Assembly: GCA_004292955.1 (NCBI GenBank)
Contig: RDXX01000105.1
Coordinates: 1-39,101 of the forward strand
Source of the DNA: Oscillatoriales cyanobacterium
GTDB lineage: Bacteria; Cyanobacteriota; Cyanobacteriia; Cyanobacteriales; Microcoleaceae
Direction: 5' to 3'
DNA: 39,101 bases
In this document: in pieces, positions 24,585 through 34,700 of the stretch
How positions within the stretch are numbered: position 1 is the stretch's first letter
Layout of the letters: each line of letters begins with the position of its first letter
Translations under genes and position numbers: made by a program
Notes under the pieces: model-generated
Seen by the model: the letters and a program-made list of their open reading frames with translations, nothing else
The model's database searches: none
Told to the model about the DNA's origin: nothing

Positions 24585-25082
24585 TTATTTGTTAATTTTC
24601 TGGGCTTTGGCGTGATGTTGCAGGCGAGCGAAAACATTGTAGGCGGCGGGGCCGGGATTACCGTGTTCTAGAGCGCCGTCGATGGGGCCGTCGATGGCTT
24701 TCCAAGCTGGAATTCCGCCTTTTAGTTCGGCGACTTTTCTAAAGCCTGCTGCGCGCAGAAGATTGGCGGCTTCTGCTGTTTGTTCGTCGGTTTCGGCGTA
24801 GATGTAGATGTCGCGAACGGGTTCTAGGCTGGCTTTTGCTTGATCGACTAATTCGTCCATTGGCATTGGTACGGCGCCGGTAATGCGACTTTTGTCGAAG
24901 CTTTCAAAGTCGCGGGTATCGATGATTGTGAGTCCGGGTTCGCCCCAATCTAAGCGGGCTTTGAGGTCGTGGCTGGATACTTGGGCTTTTAAACTGGGAG
25001 GGGTGGGAGTCAAATCTGGCAGTTTTTCTTTGATGTCTGCAATTTGGTCTGGAATAGTTTTCATGGGTAAAATTCTCTTCAA
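24585..25082 (-). CDS. Rhodanese-like protein lacking the active-site cysteine
   Basis: The 165-residue single rhodanese domain is recognisable by LTIIDTRDFESFDKSRITGA, VPMPMDEL, AANLLRAAGFRKVAELKGGI and PAW. Rhodaneses carry persulfide on a loop Cys, but here the loop reads YAETDEQTAEAA (about 95-106) and the protein has no cysteine at all. It cannot be a sulfurtransferase and is more likely a binding or regulatory module. ATG at codon 7 is a plausible alternative start because GAAGAG lies about 11 bases before it. The C-terminal tail is basic. No sulfur-pathway partner lies nearby. Confidence 0.87.
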   Translation of the reverse strand: MKRILPMKTIPDQIADIKEKLPDLTPTPPSLKAQVSSHDLKARLDWGEPGLTIIDTRDFESFDKSRITGAVPMPMDELVDQAKASLEPVRDIYIYAETDEQTAEAANLLRAAGFRKVAELKGGIPAWKAIDGPIDGALEHGNPGPAAYNVFARLQHHAKAQKINK

Positions 25083-25230
25083 TGCTTTGATTGCAATGTA
25101 ACAAGATGTTTCGGTTGAATTCGTCTTTCTAAAGGCTGAATTGGGGATTGAACTAAAGTCGCAGTTAATCTGAATTGCTCGTGGTTGACTGTGGTTCGGA
25201 TCGCTATATTTGCTGAGGTTGCTAAGTTTT

Positions 25231-25372
25231 CAGTTGACAGTTGACAGTTGACAGTTGACAGTTGACTTCGGAGGGCGAGCTCTACCTGGAAGTCCGAGGA
25301 TTGGAATAATGAATCGTCTGATTTTAATTTCTCCCGGGCTTGGGGCTTTAAACCAATTCTTTCTGGTAAGTG
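25231..25372. repeat. Composite repeat, copy B: CAGTTGA array plus hairpin element
   Basis: Five CAGTTGA units (25231-25266) are followed by a roughly 105-base element. Its key parts are CTCTACCTGGAAGTCCGAGG, ATTGGAATAATGAATCGTCT, CTCCCGGGCTTGGGG and AACCAATTCTTTCTGGTAA. Copies A (35084-35220) and C (31586-31711) have the same order. Confidence 0.8.
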
Positions 25373-25618
25373 GGGTTGATTCCGATTGTTTTGATGGAAA
25401 TGTACGATCGCTCTTATTGAGTGTAGATATTTTGAAGTGCGATCGATTGTCCAATCAGTCATTGTATCAAATACTCAAATTTTAGTCAATGCCAATTATT
25501 TTAAAATGAAGTTTGCATGGGTTGTGCGCGGTCTCGCGCGCTATTTTGCTGAGAAGTTGAGATGTTTTTTAACAAAATTTCTGGTAAGATTTGATACTAA
25601 CAATAGGGATTTAAAGAT

Positions 25619-26347
25619 ATGGATATGTCTGAGCAAAATGAAATTGCTGTGTCTAAAACTTTGACACCGGAAGAGCAAGCGGTTTGGGATGCGAAGGCGA
25701 AAGTTCGGGTATTGCTGAATTTGTGGGATTTGGGTGGCGGTCAGATTCCGGTTAAAAAGGGGGATTTGACTAAGCGGATTGTCCGCACTAATGAGACGAG
25801 TCAGAGATATCTGGGAGTGCTCGCGCAGTTGCAGGAATCTGGGGCGATCGAGTATTCGCTGGTAAATCGGGTGACGCGGGTGGAGTTGAGCGCGAAGGGG
25901 AAAGAGGTTTTAGCGCAGGGCTTGAAAAGTCGGGATTCTCTGTTTGAGTTTGATGGTTCTCAAATCGGTACTCGGCTGGGAAATGCTCTGCTGAAGTGGA
26001 TTCGGCATCAGGATGGTGCGGCGAGTGTTGCTGTGGAGACGGGGAAAAAGGATGCAGGGGCGATCGCCTCCTATGACAATTTTAAGGTTGTGGCGATCGA
26101 TGTGTACGACAGCTTGAACCGGGATTACAACTTAGACGATTTAGTGCCGATTTATCGGATGCGGCGGGCGATCGGGGAAAGAGTTGGGAGATCGGAGTTC
26201 AACGAGTGGCTGTTGGAAATGCAGGCTAATGATATTTTCCAGCTAATGGCAGGAGAAACGCAAGACATCACCCCAGATAAACGTGAAGACTCAATTACCA
26301 TTCCTGGTGGTGCATTGCGTTACTACGCCAAGCGTTTGAATTCATAA
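25619..26347 (+). CDS. Two-winged-helix protein, first gene of a three-gene operon
   Basis: A 242-residue protein of unknown family. Residues 29-103 read as a winged helix: RVLLNLWDLGGGQIPVKKGD, then a recognition-helix-like TSQRYLGVLAQLQESGAIEY and a wing NRVTRVELSAKG. Residues 154-240 look like a second winged helix (FKVVAIDVYDSLNR, RMRRAIGERVGRSEFNEWLL, then a wing ending GALRYYAKRL). A DNA-binding or complex-assembly role is likely. The next gene, a P-loop ATPase, begins 48 bases downstream, and the third follows that by two bases, so the three are surely co-transcribed. The promoter must lie in the AT-rich 25470-25615 stretch. Confidence 0.82.
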   Translation: MDMSEQNEIAVSKTLTPEEQAVWDAKAKVRVLLNLWDLGGGQIPVKKGDLTKRIVRTNETSQRYLGVLAQLQESGAIEYSLVNRVTRVELSAKGKEVLAQGLKSRDSLFEFDGSQIGTRLGNALLKWIRHQDGAASVAVETGKKDAGAIASYDNFKVVAIDVYDSLNRDYNLDDLVPIYRMRRAIGERVGRSEFNEWLLEMQANDIFQLMAGETQDITPDKREDSITIPGGALRYYAKRLNS

Positions 26348-26394
26348 AATTGCCCTCAATCTTTTTGTAGTTCGTTACCTCACACCCGATCGCC

Positions 26395-28374
26395 ATGAAC
26401 AATATATCAGTTTCTCCGATAGAAGCTCTCAATGCTGCCATCCAAAATCACAATCCCTTTAGCAAAGCTGGCATTGTCAAAGAGCAAGATATTTGGGGAA
26501 AAGGCTTCCCCGATATTCCGACTCTAAATGCTCACGCTTCCGATGCCATTTTTCAGGCGGTTGAAAAAGTACAGACTACTCAATCGAGCCAAGAAAAAGT
26601 GACTTCACTGGTATTGACAGCTCAACAAGGAGTGGGGAAAAGCCACATTTTGAGCCGCACTCGCCACAGACTAGAAACTAATGGAGGTGCTTTGTTCGTT
26701 TATGCCAGTGTTAATAATTACACCGACTTAAACTTGATAAAATACCAATTTCAGCAAACTTTAGCTAACAGTTTGAGCCATACAGGCAGTCAAGGTGTCA
26801 TGCAATGGCAGGAAATAGCCTCAGCAATGGCAAACGAAGGTTTCAAAGCTATCAATTCTGCTACACCGAATCTTTCTCCTCAAGAACTTCTCGATCGATT
26901 TGACAGAGTGTGTGCTAGCTGGGCTACAAAAAATAAAAATTTAATGAACACCCTCACTAAGCAAGTTCTCAAAACAAAATCAAAGGCAGACCCTTATATT
27001 GTTCGAGCTGTTTTGTGGACGTTATCAGAAGCTGAAACACCTTTTGCTATCAAATGGTTATCAGGTGAAGAGTTAGATAAATCTAAAGCTGAGGAACTAG
27101 GATTGCCCGCTAATTCTGGGAAGACTAATCAGGACAGAGAAGCCGAATCTCTGAATAACATCCAGCAAATTTTGAATTTGGTGAGTTACTACAGTCCTGT
27201 AATCATTTGTTTTGATGAAATAGATGTAAATACAAGTTGTAGAGATGATGGCTTGACAACACCCCAGGTAATTGCCGATCTAGTTAAGCGTTTGTACGAT
27301 ACTCTCGAACACTCAGAACTCGGTCAAGGTTTGGTTGTTATCACAGTAATGATGCCGTATACGTGGACAGATACTGTTAACGTAATGTCTGGTGGCATAC
27401 CCGATCGACTTTCAACATACACGCAGCGGAAACCAATCGATTTAAAATATTTGAACGGCGATTCTTTAGTCGATTTAGTCCAATTGTGGTTACAAGATTT
27501 TTATCAAATCAGGAATTTAAACCCTCATCATCCGGTCTACCCATTTGAAGAAAGTCAACTGAGAGAATATGGCAGAGGTAAGCCAACGGTACGGGAAGCT
27601 TTGACATGGTGTGCCGAGAATTTTCAAGTTTTTATACCTCCAGTACCTGAACTTCCAGAAGATCCAGTTGAGAGGTTTGAGTTGGCTTTAACCAAGGAAC
27701 TTGAGGCAGACATCCGAGAGTATATGGAGGATAATTCCACAATTGCTAAGGCTATTTACTTTGGCTTTGAAACATTGAAAGGTCAGACGATTGACAAGGT
27801 AACAGTTGATGAAATTACCGCAGAGATTAAACCCAAAGCAAAAAATGCGGAGTGGATAAAATTCAAGATAATTGGTACTGAAAACGGAAGAGCTATCAAG
27901 ATTGGTGTTGCGATTCTCCAATCTTCTCAATCTGAATTAGTTGCTGGATTAAAGCGCTTAATTGATTATCAAACCTTTGATTTGACGCGCGGTTGTTTAG
28001 TGCGTTCCCAATCAAAAATAGAGACGATCAAGAAGAATTCTAAAGCCTACAAGCTACTAGAAGAACTCGTCTCATTTGAAAAAGGCGGTGAGGTGGTGTA
28101 TTTGATTGAAGATCAAATCAAACCATTACTCGCTGTCCGTGCTGTTTGTAAAAAATGCCGAGATTACAATTTAACAGAAGACCAAGTTTGGGATTTCATA
28201 TCTCAGAAACAGCTCACTTTTGAGAATCTTTTATTGCGGGAAATTTTGAGCGATCCTTCCGGTGAAATGCCTGCGGTTGACGATGAAGATGAAAACCTAC
28301 TTTTAGAAGACATTTTCAACCCTCCCAGTAGTGATGATACAGATGATGGGGATCTAAGTGACCTATTTAGTTAA
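26395..28374 (+). CDS. P-loop ATPase with acidic C-terminal tail, second operon gene
   Basis: A 659-residue protein. The Walker A motif is AQQGVGKSH at residues 76-84 (Ala replaces the first Gly; Lys82, Ser83). Walker B is VIICFDEID at 269-277 (Asp274, Glu275), an AAA+/ORC-like arrangement. VVITVMMPYTWTD follows at the sensor position. A middle region (about 340-420) resembles the helical lid. About 435-600 (FGFETLKGQTIDKVTVDEIT and FKIIGTENGRAIKIGVAILQ) may be an added nuclease-like or DNA-binding domain. The last 30 residues are highly acidic and end DLSDLFS, like the protein-docking tails of SSB. It probably uses ATP to drive loading or remodelling of the downstream nuclease; this is inferred from context. 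Confidence 0.85.
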   Translation: MNNISVSPIEALNAAIQNHNPFSKAGIVKEQDIWGKGFPDIPTLNAHASDAIFQAVEKVQTTQSSQEKVTSLVLTAQQGVGKSHILSRTRHRLETNGGALFVYASVNNYTDLNLIKYQFQQTLANSLSHTGSQGVMQWQEIASAMANEGFKAINSATPNLSPQELLDRFDRVCASWATKNKNLMNTLTKQVLKTKSKADPYIVRAVLWTLSEAETPFAIKWLSGEELDKSKAEELGLPANSGKTNQDREAESLNNIQQILNLVSYYSPVIICFDEIDVNTSCRDDGLTTPQVIADLVKRLYDTLEHSELGQGLVVITVMMPYTWTDTVNVMSGGIPDRLSTYTQRKPIDLKYLNGDSLVDLVQLWLQDFYQIRNLNPHHPVYPFEESQLREYGRGKPTVREALTWCAENFQVFIPPVPELPEDPVERFELALTKELEADIREYMEDNSTIAKAIYFGFETLKGQTIDKVTVDEITAEIKPKAKNAEWIKFKIIGTENGRAIKIGVAILQSSQSELVAGLKRLIDYQTFDLTRGCLVRSQSKIETIKKNSKAYKLLEELVSFEKGGEVVYLIEDQIKPLLAVRAVCKKCRDYNLTEDQVWDFISQKQLTFENLLLREILSDPSGEMPAVDDEDENLLLEDIFNPPSSDDTDDGDLSDLFS

Positions 28375-28376
28375 CC

Positions 28377-29843
28377 ATGAGCAAATCAATTTTGCTTCAA
28401 ACAGCTCTGGCTTTACCAAATCCAGATATTGAAGCTTTAATCCAAGGACGAATGATTGCAGCTATGCCTCGGATGTTTCTGAATCCGGGGCGGACATTTG
28501 CTTTGTATCCAGCTAATCTTTCGGTTGATTTACTATCGGGCGATCGATATTATCGATCGCACTTTTTGCCCATTGCTCAAAAGGCACTTGCTCAGTTAAA
28601 TTCTGATCGAGTTTCGATCAAAGCTTGGGCTAAGTGCGAACTGTGCCAAATGGTGAATGAGCCTGAATCATTAGAGGCTTTGTCGCAGTTAACAGTCTGG
28701 AAAACAGAGGCTTTACAGCAAATTCTCCAGCAGCGTCCTTTTATTTTTGTAGCTTACCTGCGGGTTTATCTGCTACCTCAGCCGCTGGAAATGCCAGTGC
28801 AATCTAGTGGCAATTTTGTATCTTTGCCAAAATCCCTAAATGTTACTGATTCAACGCCTGTGTTGAGCGAGTCTATGTTTGCCAAACGCCGTCAAAAGCT
28901 GGAAAAACTAGAGCTTCCTGAACATCCAGAATTGGAAGAGTTGCAAAGTGCATTAGTGCATTTATCCACCACCAACCCAAAAGCCAAACAACTAGATGAA
29001 GAAATCAAAATATTTCTAGGTTGGTCGGAAAATTTACCAACAACAAAACCCGATCCAGATTTAGATTGGATTAAAACGATCGCACAAATCGGCAATTCTA
29101 GCGACGGTAATGGCTTTGAAAAGTTAGTCCGCCAAAGTTTTATTAAGCTAGGATTTGCCAATTCTAACAATAAACCAGAAGCTAGCCTCGATCCAGAATC
29201 AACAGGCGGTGCTGGCGGATTAGATTTCTACTGTGAAACTCCCTATCAGGTAGTGGGAGAATGCAAAGCTACCAAAAGTGAAACTGTAGCTGATGGAACG
29301 CCCGCGCAACTTATCAAGTTAGGACACAAGCATCTTCAGGAACAATACAACTGCTGTATTAAGATAATTATGGCCGCTGGTCAGTTAAATAGACACGCTA
29401 ACAAAACTGCTATCGGAAACCACATGAATGTAATTCGCCCGGAAACATTGCAAAGACTTGTTGAATTGAAAGCTAAGCAACCAGGTTCGATCGATTTATT
29501 ACAGTTAAAACCTTGTTTAGAACAACAGCCGTTTGGTGAGGAAGCCGATGCTAAGGTTAATCGCTATATTGACGGTGTGCGGGAAAAGCTTAAAGTGCGA
29601 TCGCACGTTCTTTCTATTCTGAAAAAATATTTAGAAACTACAGGTTCTAAAAGAGCCAGCGTTGATTCTTTGAGCGGTGCATTTTCAATGTCTAACCCAC
29701 CCAAGCAGTTGTCCCGTGAAGAGTTGCACGAAATTTTAGTAGAACTTTCTTCTCCGCTGACAGGTTATGCAGGGCGAATTAAAGGAGATAGTTTGGGGCG
29801 CGATCGCTTTTATTTCCTGCGTGATTTGTTATTAGATGATTGA
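28377..29843 (+). CDS. Mrr-like PD-(D/E)xK nuclease, third operon gene
   Basis: A 488-residue protein. The catalytic core lies at about 242-345: FEKLVRQSFIKLGF (Glu248), GGAGGLDFYCETP (Asp283) and VVGECKATKS (Glu295, Lys297), the order of Mrr/restriction-endonuclease-fold enzymes. The first 200 residues (SVDLLSGDRYYRSHFLPIAQ, WAKCELCQMV) form an unknown domain with a Cys-x2-Cys pair. The C-terminal 100 residues (SHVLSILKKYLETTGS, ELHEILVELSSPLTGYAGRI) look helical, perhaps a winged helix. ATG starts two bases after the ATPase stop, implying coupled translation. A DNA-cutting effector is likely. I do not recognise the trio as a named defence system. Confidence 0.84.
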   Translation: MSKSILLQTALALPNPDIEALIQGRMIAAMPRMFLNPGRTFALYPANLSVDLLSGDRYYRSHFLPIAQKALAQLNSDRVSIKAWAKCELCQMVNEPESLEALSQLTVWKTEALQQILQQRPFIFVAYLRVYLLPQPLEMPVQSSGNFVSLPKSLNVTDSTPVLSESMFAKRRQKLEKLELPEHPELEELQSALVHLSTTNPKAKQLDEEIKIFLGWSENLPTTKPDPDLDWIKTIAQIGNSSDGNGFEKLVRQSFIKLGFANSNNKPEASLDPESTGGAGGLDFYCETPYQVVGECKATKSETVADGTPAQLIKLGHKHLQEQYNCCIKIIMAAGQLNRHANKTAIGNHMNVIRPETLQRLVELKAKQPGSIDLLQLKPCLEQQPFGEEADAKVNRYIDGVREKLKVRSHVLSILKKYLETTGSKRASVDSLSGAFSMSNPPKQLSREELHEILVELSSPLTGYAGRIKGDSLGRDRFYFLRDLLLDD

Positions 29844-29878
29844 GGTAGAATTGAGGCTATTGCCACTATTTCAACTCT

Positions 29879-30646
29879 TTAAACAGTATCAGGATCTACT
29901 CCCAACTCCCGCAACTTAGCCGCCAATTTTTCAACGCGCTGACGTTCCTCTTGAAAATCTAGACGTTCCATTGCAGCTTGTTTAAGTTCCTGCAACCGCC
30001 TTTGTTCTTCTTTAATTAACCTTTCCACCAATGGCGGAGACAGTATTTCATCCACTGATAATCTCAAATTAGGAAATACTACAGATACTATGTCCTCACC
30101 CGGCAAGTAATCTACCTGTGAATAAACCTCATCACCTTCGGGAACTGCTATAACTCGCACCCGCTGTCTGTTTTCTGTCGGATCAACTATGCAATATTCC
30201 GGCACGTTAGCTTGTTCGTACTCTCCTCGTTTAAGTATATAATCTGCGCGTCGATCTTTGCCAACGACTTCTATTAATAATAAAGGCGTTTCATCAAAGT
30301 CAAGGACGGCCCCTCCGGGTCGAGCAGCAACTTGTTCTAAAAGACTTTGAGTGCAAACAACTATATCAGGGATGCGGGATGAACTTTCTTCGGTTCTGAC
30401 TCCCAAATTTCTTTTGACTACTAAATCAAGATTGTTTTCAGCTAGGTGACGCTGCAATTTATAAACCAAATACTCACAAATATTTATGTGTAGAATTGTA
30501 GGCATTGCTATTGGTATTAATTGACCTCTATGCAGTTCATGTTTTACCTCGTCATCGACTTTATAAAATCGGTATTCTTCAAAGGTTAATGTGGGTGAAT
30601 TATCAACTTGTTGGTCTGTCAAAACTGGCGTGATTGATTGAGACAT
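29879..30646 (-). CDS. Uma2-family PD-(D/E)xK endonuclease-like protein
   Basis: The 255-residue protein has the Uma2 layout: LTFEEYRFYKVDDEVKHELH, then IPDIVVCTQSL (catalytic Asp), PLLLIEVVGKDRRADYILKR (Glu, then Lys in the helix) and VPEYCIVDP. The C-terminal 50 residues are a charged coiled-coil tail (LIKEEQRRLQELKQAAMERL). Uma2 proteins are abundant in cyanobacteria and their role is unsettled. It is a tandem paralogue of the next gene, 40 bases away, with the same orientation. It converges on the trio's nuclease gene with a 35-base gap. Confidence 0.9.
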   Translation of the reverse strand: MSQSITPVLTDQQVDNSPTLTFEEYRFYKVDDEVKHELHRGQLIPIAMPTILHINICEYLVYKLQRHLAENNLDLVVKRNLGVRTEESSSRIPDIVVCTQSLLEQVAARPGGAVLDFDETPLLLIEVVGKDRRADYILKRGEYEQANVPEYCIVDPTENRQRVRVIAVPEGDEVYSQVDYLPGEDIVSVVFPNLRLSVDEILSPPLVERLIKEEQRRLQELKQAAMERLDFQEERQRVEKLAAKLRELGVDPDTV

Positions 30647-30686
30647 ATCTTTGTGACCTCAGCGAGTATTTATGATTAAATTAAAT

Positions 30687-31544
30687 TTAAATGACAGTAT
30701 CAGGATCTACTCCCAATTCCCGCAACCTCGCTGACAATTTGTCAGCACGTTGACATTCCTCTTGAGCGCGTTGACTCTGCTGCTGGGCGAGTTGACGCTC
30801 CTCATCAGCGCGTTGACGCTCCTCATCAGCGCGTTGACGCTCCTCATCAGCGCGTTGACGTTCGATTACGGCTTGTTGCTGTGATTCCTGTAATCGAACT
30901 CGTTCTGCCTTCACTAACTCCTCCACCAATGGTGGATTCAGTATTTCATCCACTGATAAAACCAAATCTGGAAATACTACAGATATAATTTCCTCACCCG
31001 GAAAGAAATCTGTATGCGTGTAACCATCTTCACCTTCAATAAATGCTAAGATTCTGATTTTTTGCTTCCCACATTTAGGGTCAACAATGCAATATTCTGG
31101 CACATTCGCTAATTCATACTGTGCTCGTTTAATCATGTAATCTGCCCGTCGATTTTCACTCACTACCTCTACTACTAATAGGGGTGTTTCTCCTAAGTCA
31201 AGGATGCCTGAACCAGGCTGGGCAAGTATTTGTTCCCACAAACTTTGAGTGCAGACAAGTACATCGGGAATGCAAGATGTAGCATTTTCTGTTCTCACTC
31301 CTACAGAAGTTTTTACTACTAAATCGAGATTGTGTTCAGCGAGATAACGCTGCAATTTGTAAACCAAATATTCACAGATGCTTGTATGTAATGCGCTAGC
31401 CGTTGCCATTGGTATTAGTTTGCCTTTGTACAGTTCGTATTGTACATCAGGATCTCCTTGATAAACTCTGTATTCTTCAAAGGTTAAAGTTGGAGAATTA
31501 TCAACTTCTTTTTCTTCTAAAACTGGGGCGATTGATTGAGACAT
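30687..31544 (-). CDS. Uma2-family protein with repeated coiled-coil tail
   Basis: A 285-residue paralogue of the adjacent Uma2 gene with the same core motifs (IPDVLVCTQSL, PLLVVEVVSENRRADYMIKR, VPEYCIVDP). The tail contains three exact QRADEER units plus two variants (QLAQQQS, QRAQEEC), written by a 21-base repeat at about 30780-30860. Repeat-number changes here would lengthen or shorten the helix in heptads without breaking the frame. Both proteins end LRELGVDPDTV, so the duplication included the C-terminus. It is probably the first cistron of a two-gene unit. Confidence 0.9.
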   Translation of the reverse strand: MSQSIAPVLEEKEVDNSPTLTFEEYRVYQGDPDVQYELYKGKLIPMATASALHTSICEYLVYKLQRYLAEHNLDLVVKTSVGVRTENATSCIPDVLVCTQSLWEQILAQPGSGILDLGETPLLVVEVVSENRRADYMIKRAQYELANVPEYCIVDPKCGKQKIRILAFIEGEDGYTHTDFFPGEEIISVVFPDLVLSVDEILNPPLVEELVKAERVRLQESQQQAVIERQRADEERQRADEERQRADEERQLAQQQSQRAQEECQRADKLSARLRELGVDPDTVI

Positions 31545-31585
31545 AGGTTTTGGTATGAGTAAGTTTGTAGGGTGCGTCAGTTCAT

Positions 31586-31711
31586 CAGTTGACAGTTGAC
31601 AGTTGACAGTTGACAGCTACCTCTTCCATCGATAGAAGAGGATTGGAGCAATGAATCATTTTGTTTGATTTCCCCCTACACGGGGAGGCTTCAGATCCAA
31701 TTTTCAGGCGT
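31586..31711. repeat. Composite repeat, copy C: CAGTTGA array plus hairpin element
   Basis: Four CAGTTGA units precede a seven-pair stem (CCTCTTC, CATCGATA, GAAGAGG), GATTGGAGCAATGAATCATT, a second stem (TCCCC, CTACAC, GGGGA) and ATCCAATTTTCAGG. The stems pair with different bases than in copies A and B. The surrounding GTAGGGTGCGTCAG (31567-31580) and CTGACGCACCCTAC (31743-31756) form a further inverted repeat around the element. Confidence 0.8.
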
Positions 31712-31776
31712 GAAGTTATAGGGCGACGATCGAGCGTTTGCAGACTGACGCACCCTACTAACTATTGTAGATCGGA

Positions 31777-34700
31777 TTACCATTTGGGCGATCGCCTCAA
31801 TAAGGCCGTAGCAGCCTCACTGTTGAGAGGTCTAGAGAAAAAGTACCCCTGACCGTACTCGCAGCCGATCGCCCGCAGTTGAGCCAATTGCACGGCGGTT
31901 TCGACACCTTCTGCGACTACCTCCATCCCCAAACTGCGCGCCAGCATGACGATCGCCCGCACTATTTCCAAATTTTCGCCCGCTGCTCCGATGCGACTGA
32001 CAAAAGAGCGATCGACCTTCAAAATATTAATCGGGAATTTGTGCAAATAACTCAGAGACGAATAACCAGTACCAAAATCATCAATGCACAGCCCAATCCC
32101 CAACTCCCTTAACTGCGAAAGCATCGCCGCCGCCGCTTCCCCATCTTCCATCACCACAGTCTCAGTAATCTCCAACTTCAAACAGCGAGCATCAACACCC
32201 GTTTCCTGCAATACTTGCTTGATTTGCTCGATCGACTCCGGTTCCGAAAACTGCCTCCCCGAAAGATTCACTGCTACTGTCAGCCGGGAATTTCCCACAG
32301 GCAAATTCAAACTCTGCCACTCAATAATTTGGCGGCAGCTTTCGTTCAAAACCCACAAACCCAAAGGCATAATTAACCCAGTTTCCTCCGCCATCGCAAT
32401 AAATTCCATCGGGGAAACTAAACCGCGTTCCGGGTGCAGCCAGCGCACCAGCGCCTCAAATCCGATCGCCGATCCGCTTTTCAAACAAACTATCGGCTGA
32501 TAATAAACAGTAAAAGGACATTCCAATTTAAGAGGAGCCAATTGTGATTTCGTGCGCTCCAACTTCCAGTCGATTTCACATACAGGCGAGTTTTCCCCCG
32601 CCGCCCCACCTGGGAAATCCACAATTGAATATGTCAAATTCAGTTCTTCAATCGACTGCCGCAAATCGTTTTCTAAGTGCATCAAAGCCACAGCCCGAGT
32701 GTGCATTGCACTCGTAAACACTTCGTAACGAGCTTTACCGAGAGCTTTTGCCCGGTACATCGCAATATCAGCATCGCGCAAAATATCTCCAGGCCACTGA
32801 TATTTGTCGGTACTCATAGCAATCCCGATGCTAGCAGTAATTAAAACTTTATGACCTTCTAAATATAGCGGTCGTTCGATCGCCTTCAGAATTCCCTTTG
32901 CTTGGGCGATCGCTTCATCCACACCTTGAATTTCCTCCAGCAAAATCACAAACTCATCTCCCCCCAGACGTGCCACCGTATCTCCTGGGCGCAAACAAGT
33001 CAACAGACGGCGGCCCACAGCCACCAACAGCCGATCGCCCGTGCGGTGTCCCTGGCTGTCATTAATCACCTTAAACCTGTCCAAATCGAGAAATAGCACC
33101 GCAAATTGATAGTTCGGATGCCGTTTGACCCGCGCAAAAGCTTGACCCAACCTGTCAGTCAACAAAGCGCGGTTGGGCAATTCCGTCAGCGCGTCGTGCA
33201 AAGCATCGTGCAACAATTGGTCTTCAGCCGCCTTGCGCTCAGTCACATCGTGACAGTTGACGACAATTCCCCGCACCGAAGGTTCCGAGAGCAAATTCGT
33301 CGCCACCGCTTCCAACACGCACCAGAAACCCTGCTTGTGTCGCACCCGGTATTCCGCCAATCCCAGCCCAACTCTCGGCATTTGGATGACACCTTTGAAC
33401 ACTTGATCCACCATTGGCAATTCATCGGGGTGAATCAAGTCAAAGACAGACCGGCCGAGGACTTCCGCCGTCGGGTAGCCCAAAATCCGCTCGGCGGAAG
33501 GAGAGACATAGCGGCAAAAGCCTTTGTCGTCGAGAATTACAATAATGTCTCTGGCATTTTCAATTAGCGATCGAAAACGCTTTTCGCTTTGTCGCAGTTC
33601 TTGTTCCGTGCGCTTGCGATCGGTAATGTCGGTATTCATGTAAATCAGACCGACAATTTTCCCCGTGGGGTCTTTAATCGCATCGGCCCGCAGCAGCACT
33701 TGCAAAATTTTGTCGCTTTTTGTGCGGTTGGTAATTTCACCAGACCAAGAATAACCTCTGGCGATCGTATCGAGAACCTCGCAGGCGACTGCGGGGTCAG
33801 CAAAAACTGCCGGTATACCTCCTGCGAGTTTAAATTCCTCTGCCGTTTCCCATTCAAATAGCTGAGAAAACGCTTGATTTTGATAGATGTGAGTGCCGTT
33901 GGCATCGCTGATGCCGATCGCGTCGCTCGAACTTTCCACCGCCTTGCGAGTCAGCACCAGAGCTTCTTCTGCCCGCTTGCGCTCGGTAATATCAATCCCT
34001 ACCAGACAAGCTGCATTCCCCCGATCGTACTTTTGAGCCACAATCAAATAATGTCCCGCCGACTGTCCGCCGTCCGTTTTCACCTTAGCGCTGAGTTCTT
34101 TAACCGTTTCCGTAGCGTCGCCGGCAAAAAAATCCACCACAAAAGAGTGAAAATCCAAGCTAGCGCCCAGAAAACCGATATCCTGACCGACAAAGGCCGA
34201 CGGCGACAAACCGTGCAGTTTAGCTAAGTGGCGGTTGACGCCCAAATAGCGCAAATCCGAGCTAATCCAAGATACTATGCCCGGAACTGCTTCCAAAATC
34301 GTTTGCAGTTGGTCGTTTGCTTGCTGCAAAGCTTCCTGCACTTCGATGCGTTCGGATAAGTCGGACTGAGTTCCGACGAAGTGAGTCAAATTACCGCTGT
34401 CGTCTCGCACGGGAGATAGCGACAATTTGTTCCAAAAAGGAGTACCGTCTTTGCGATAATTTTTGATTGTTACCTGCAATGCTGTGCCTTCGCGCAAGGC
34501 TTCGCGGATCTTAGCTACTGTAGTGCGATCGGTATCCGGACCTTGCAAAAATCGGCAATTGCGCCCCAAGATTTCACCGGCGCAGTAGCCTGTGATCCTT
34601 TCAAATCCTGGATTGCAATAAATTATGGGACAGTCGGGTGCATTGGCGTCAGCAATGATAATACCGCTGGTAGTAGCAGCCAAAGCTCGATCGCGCAGCC

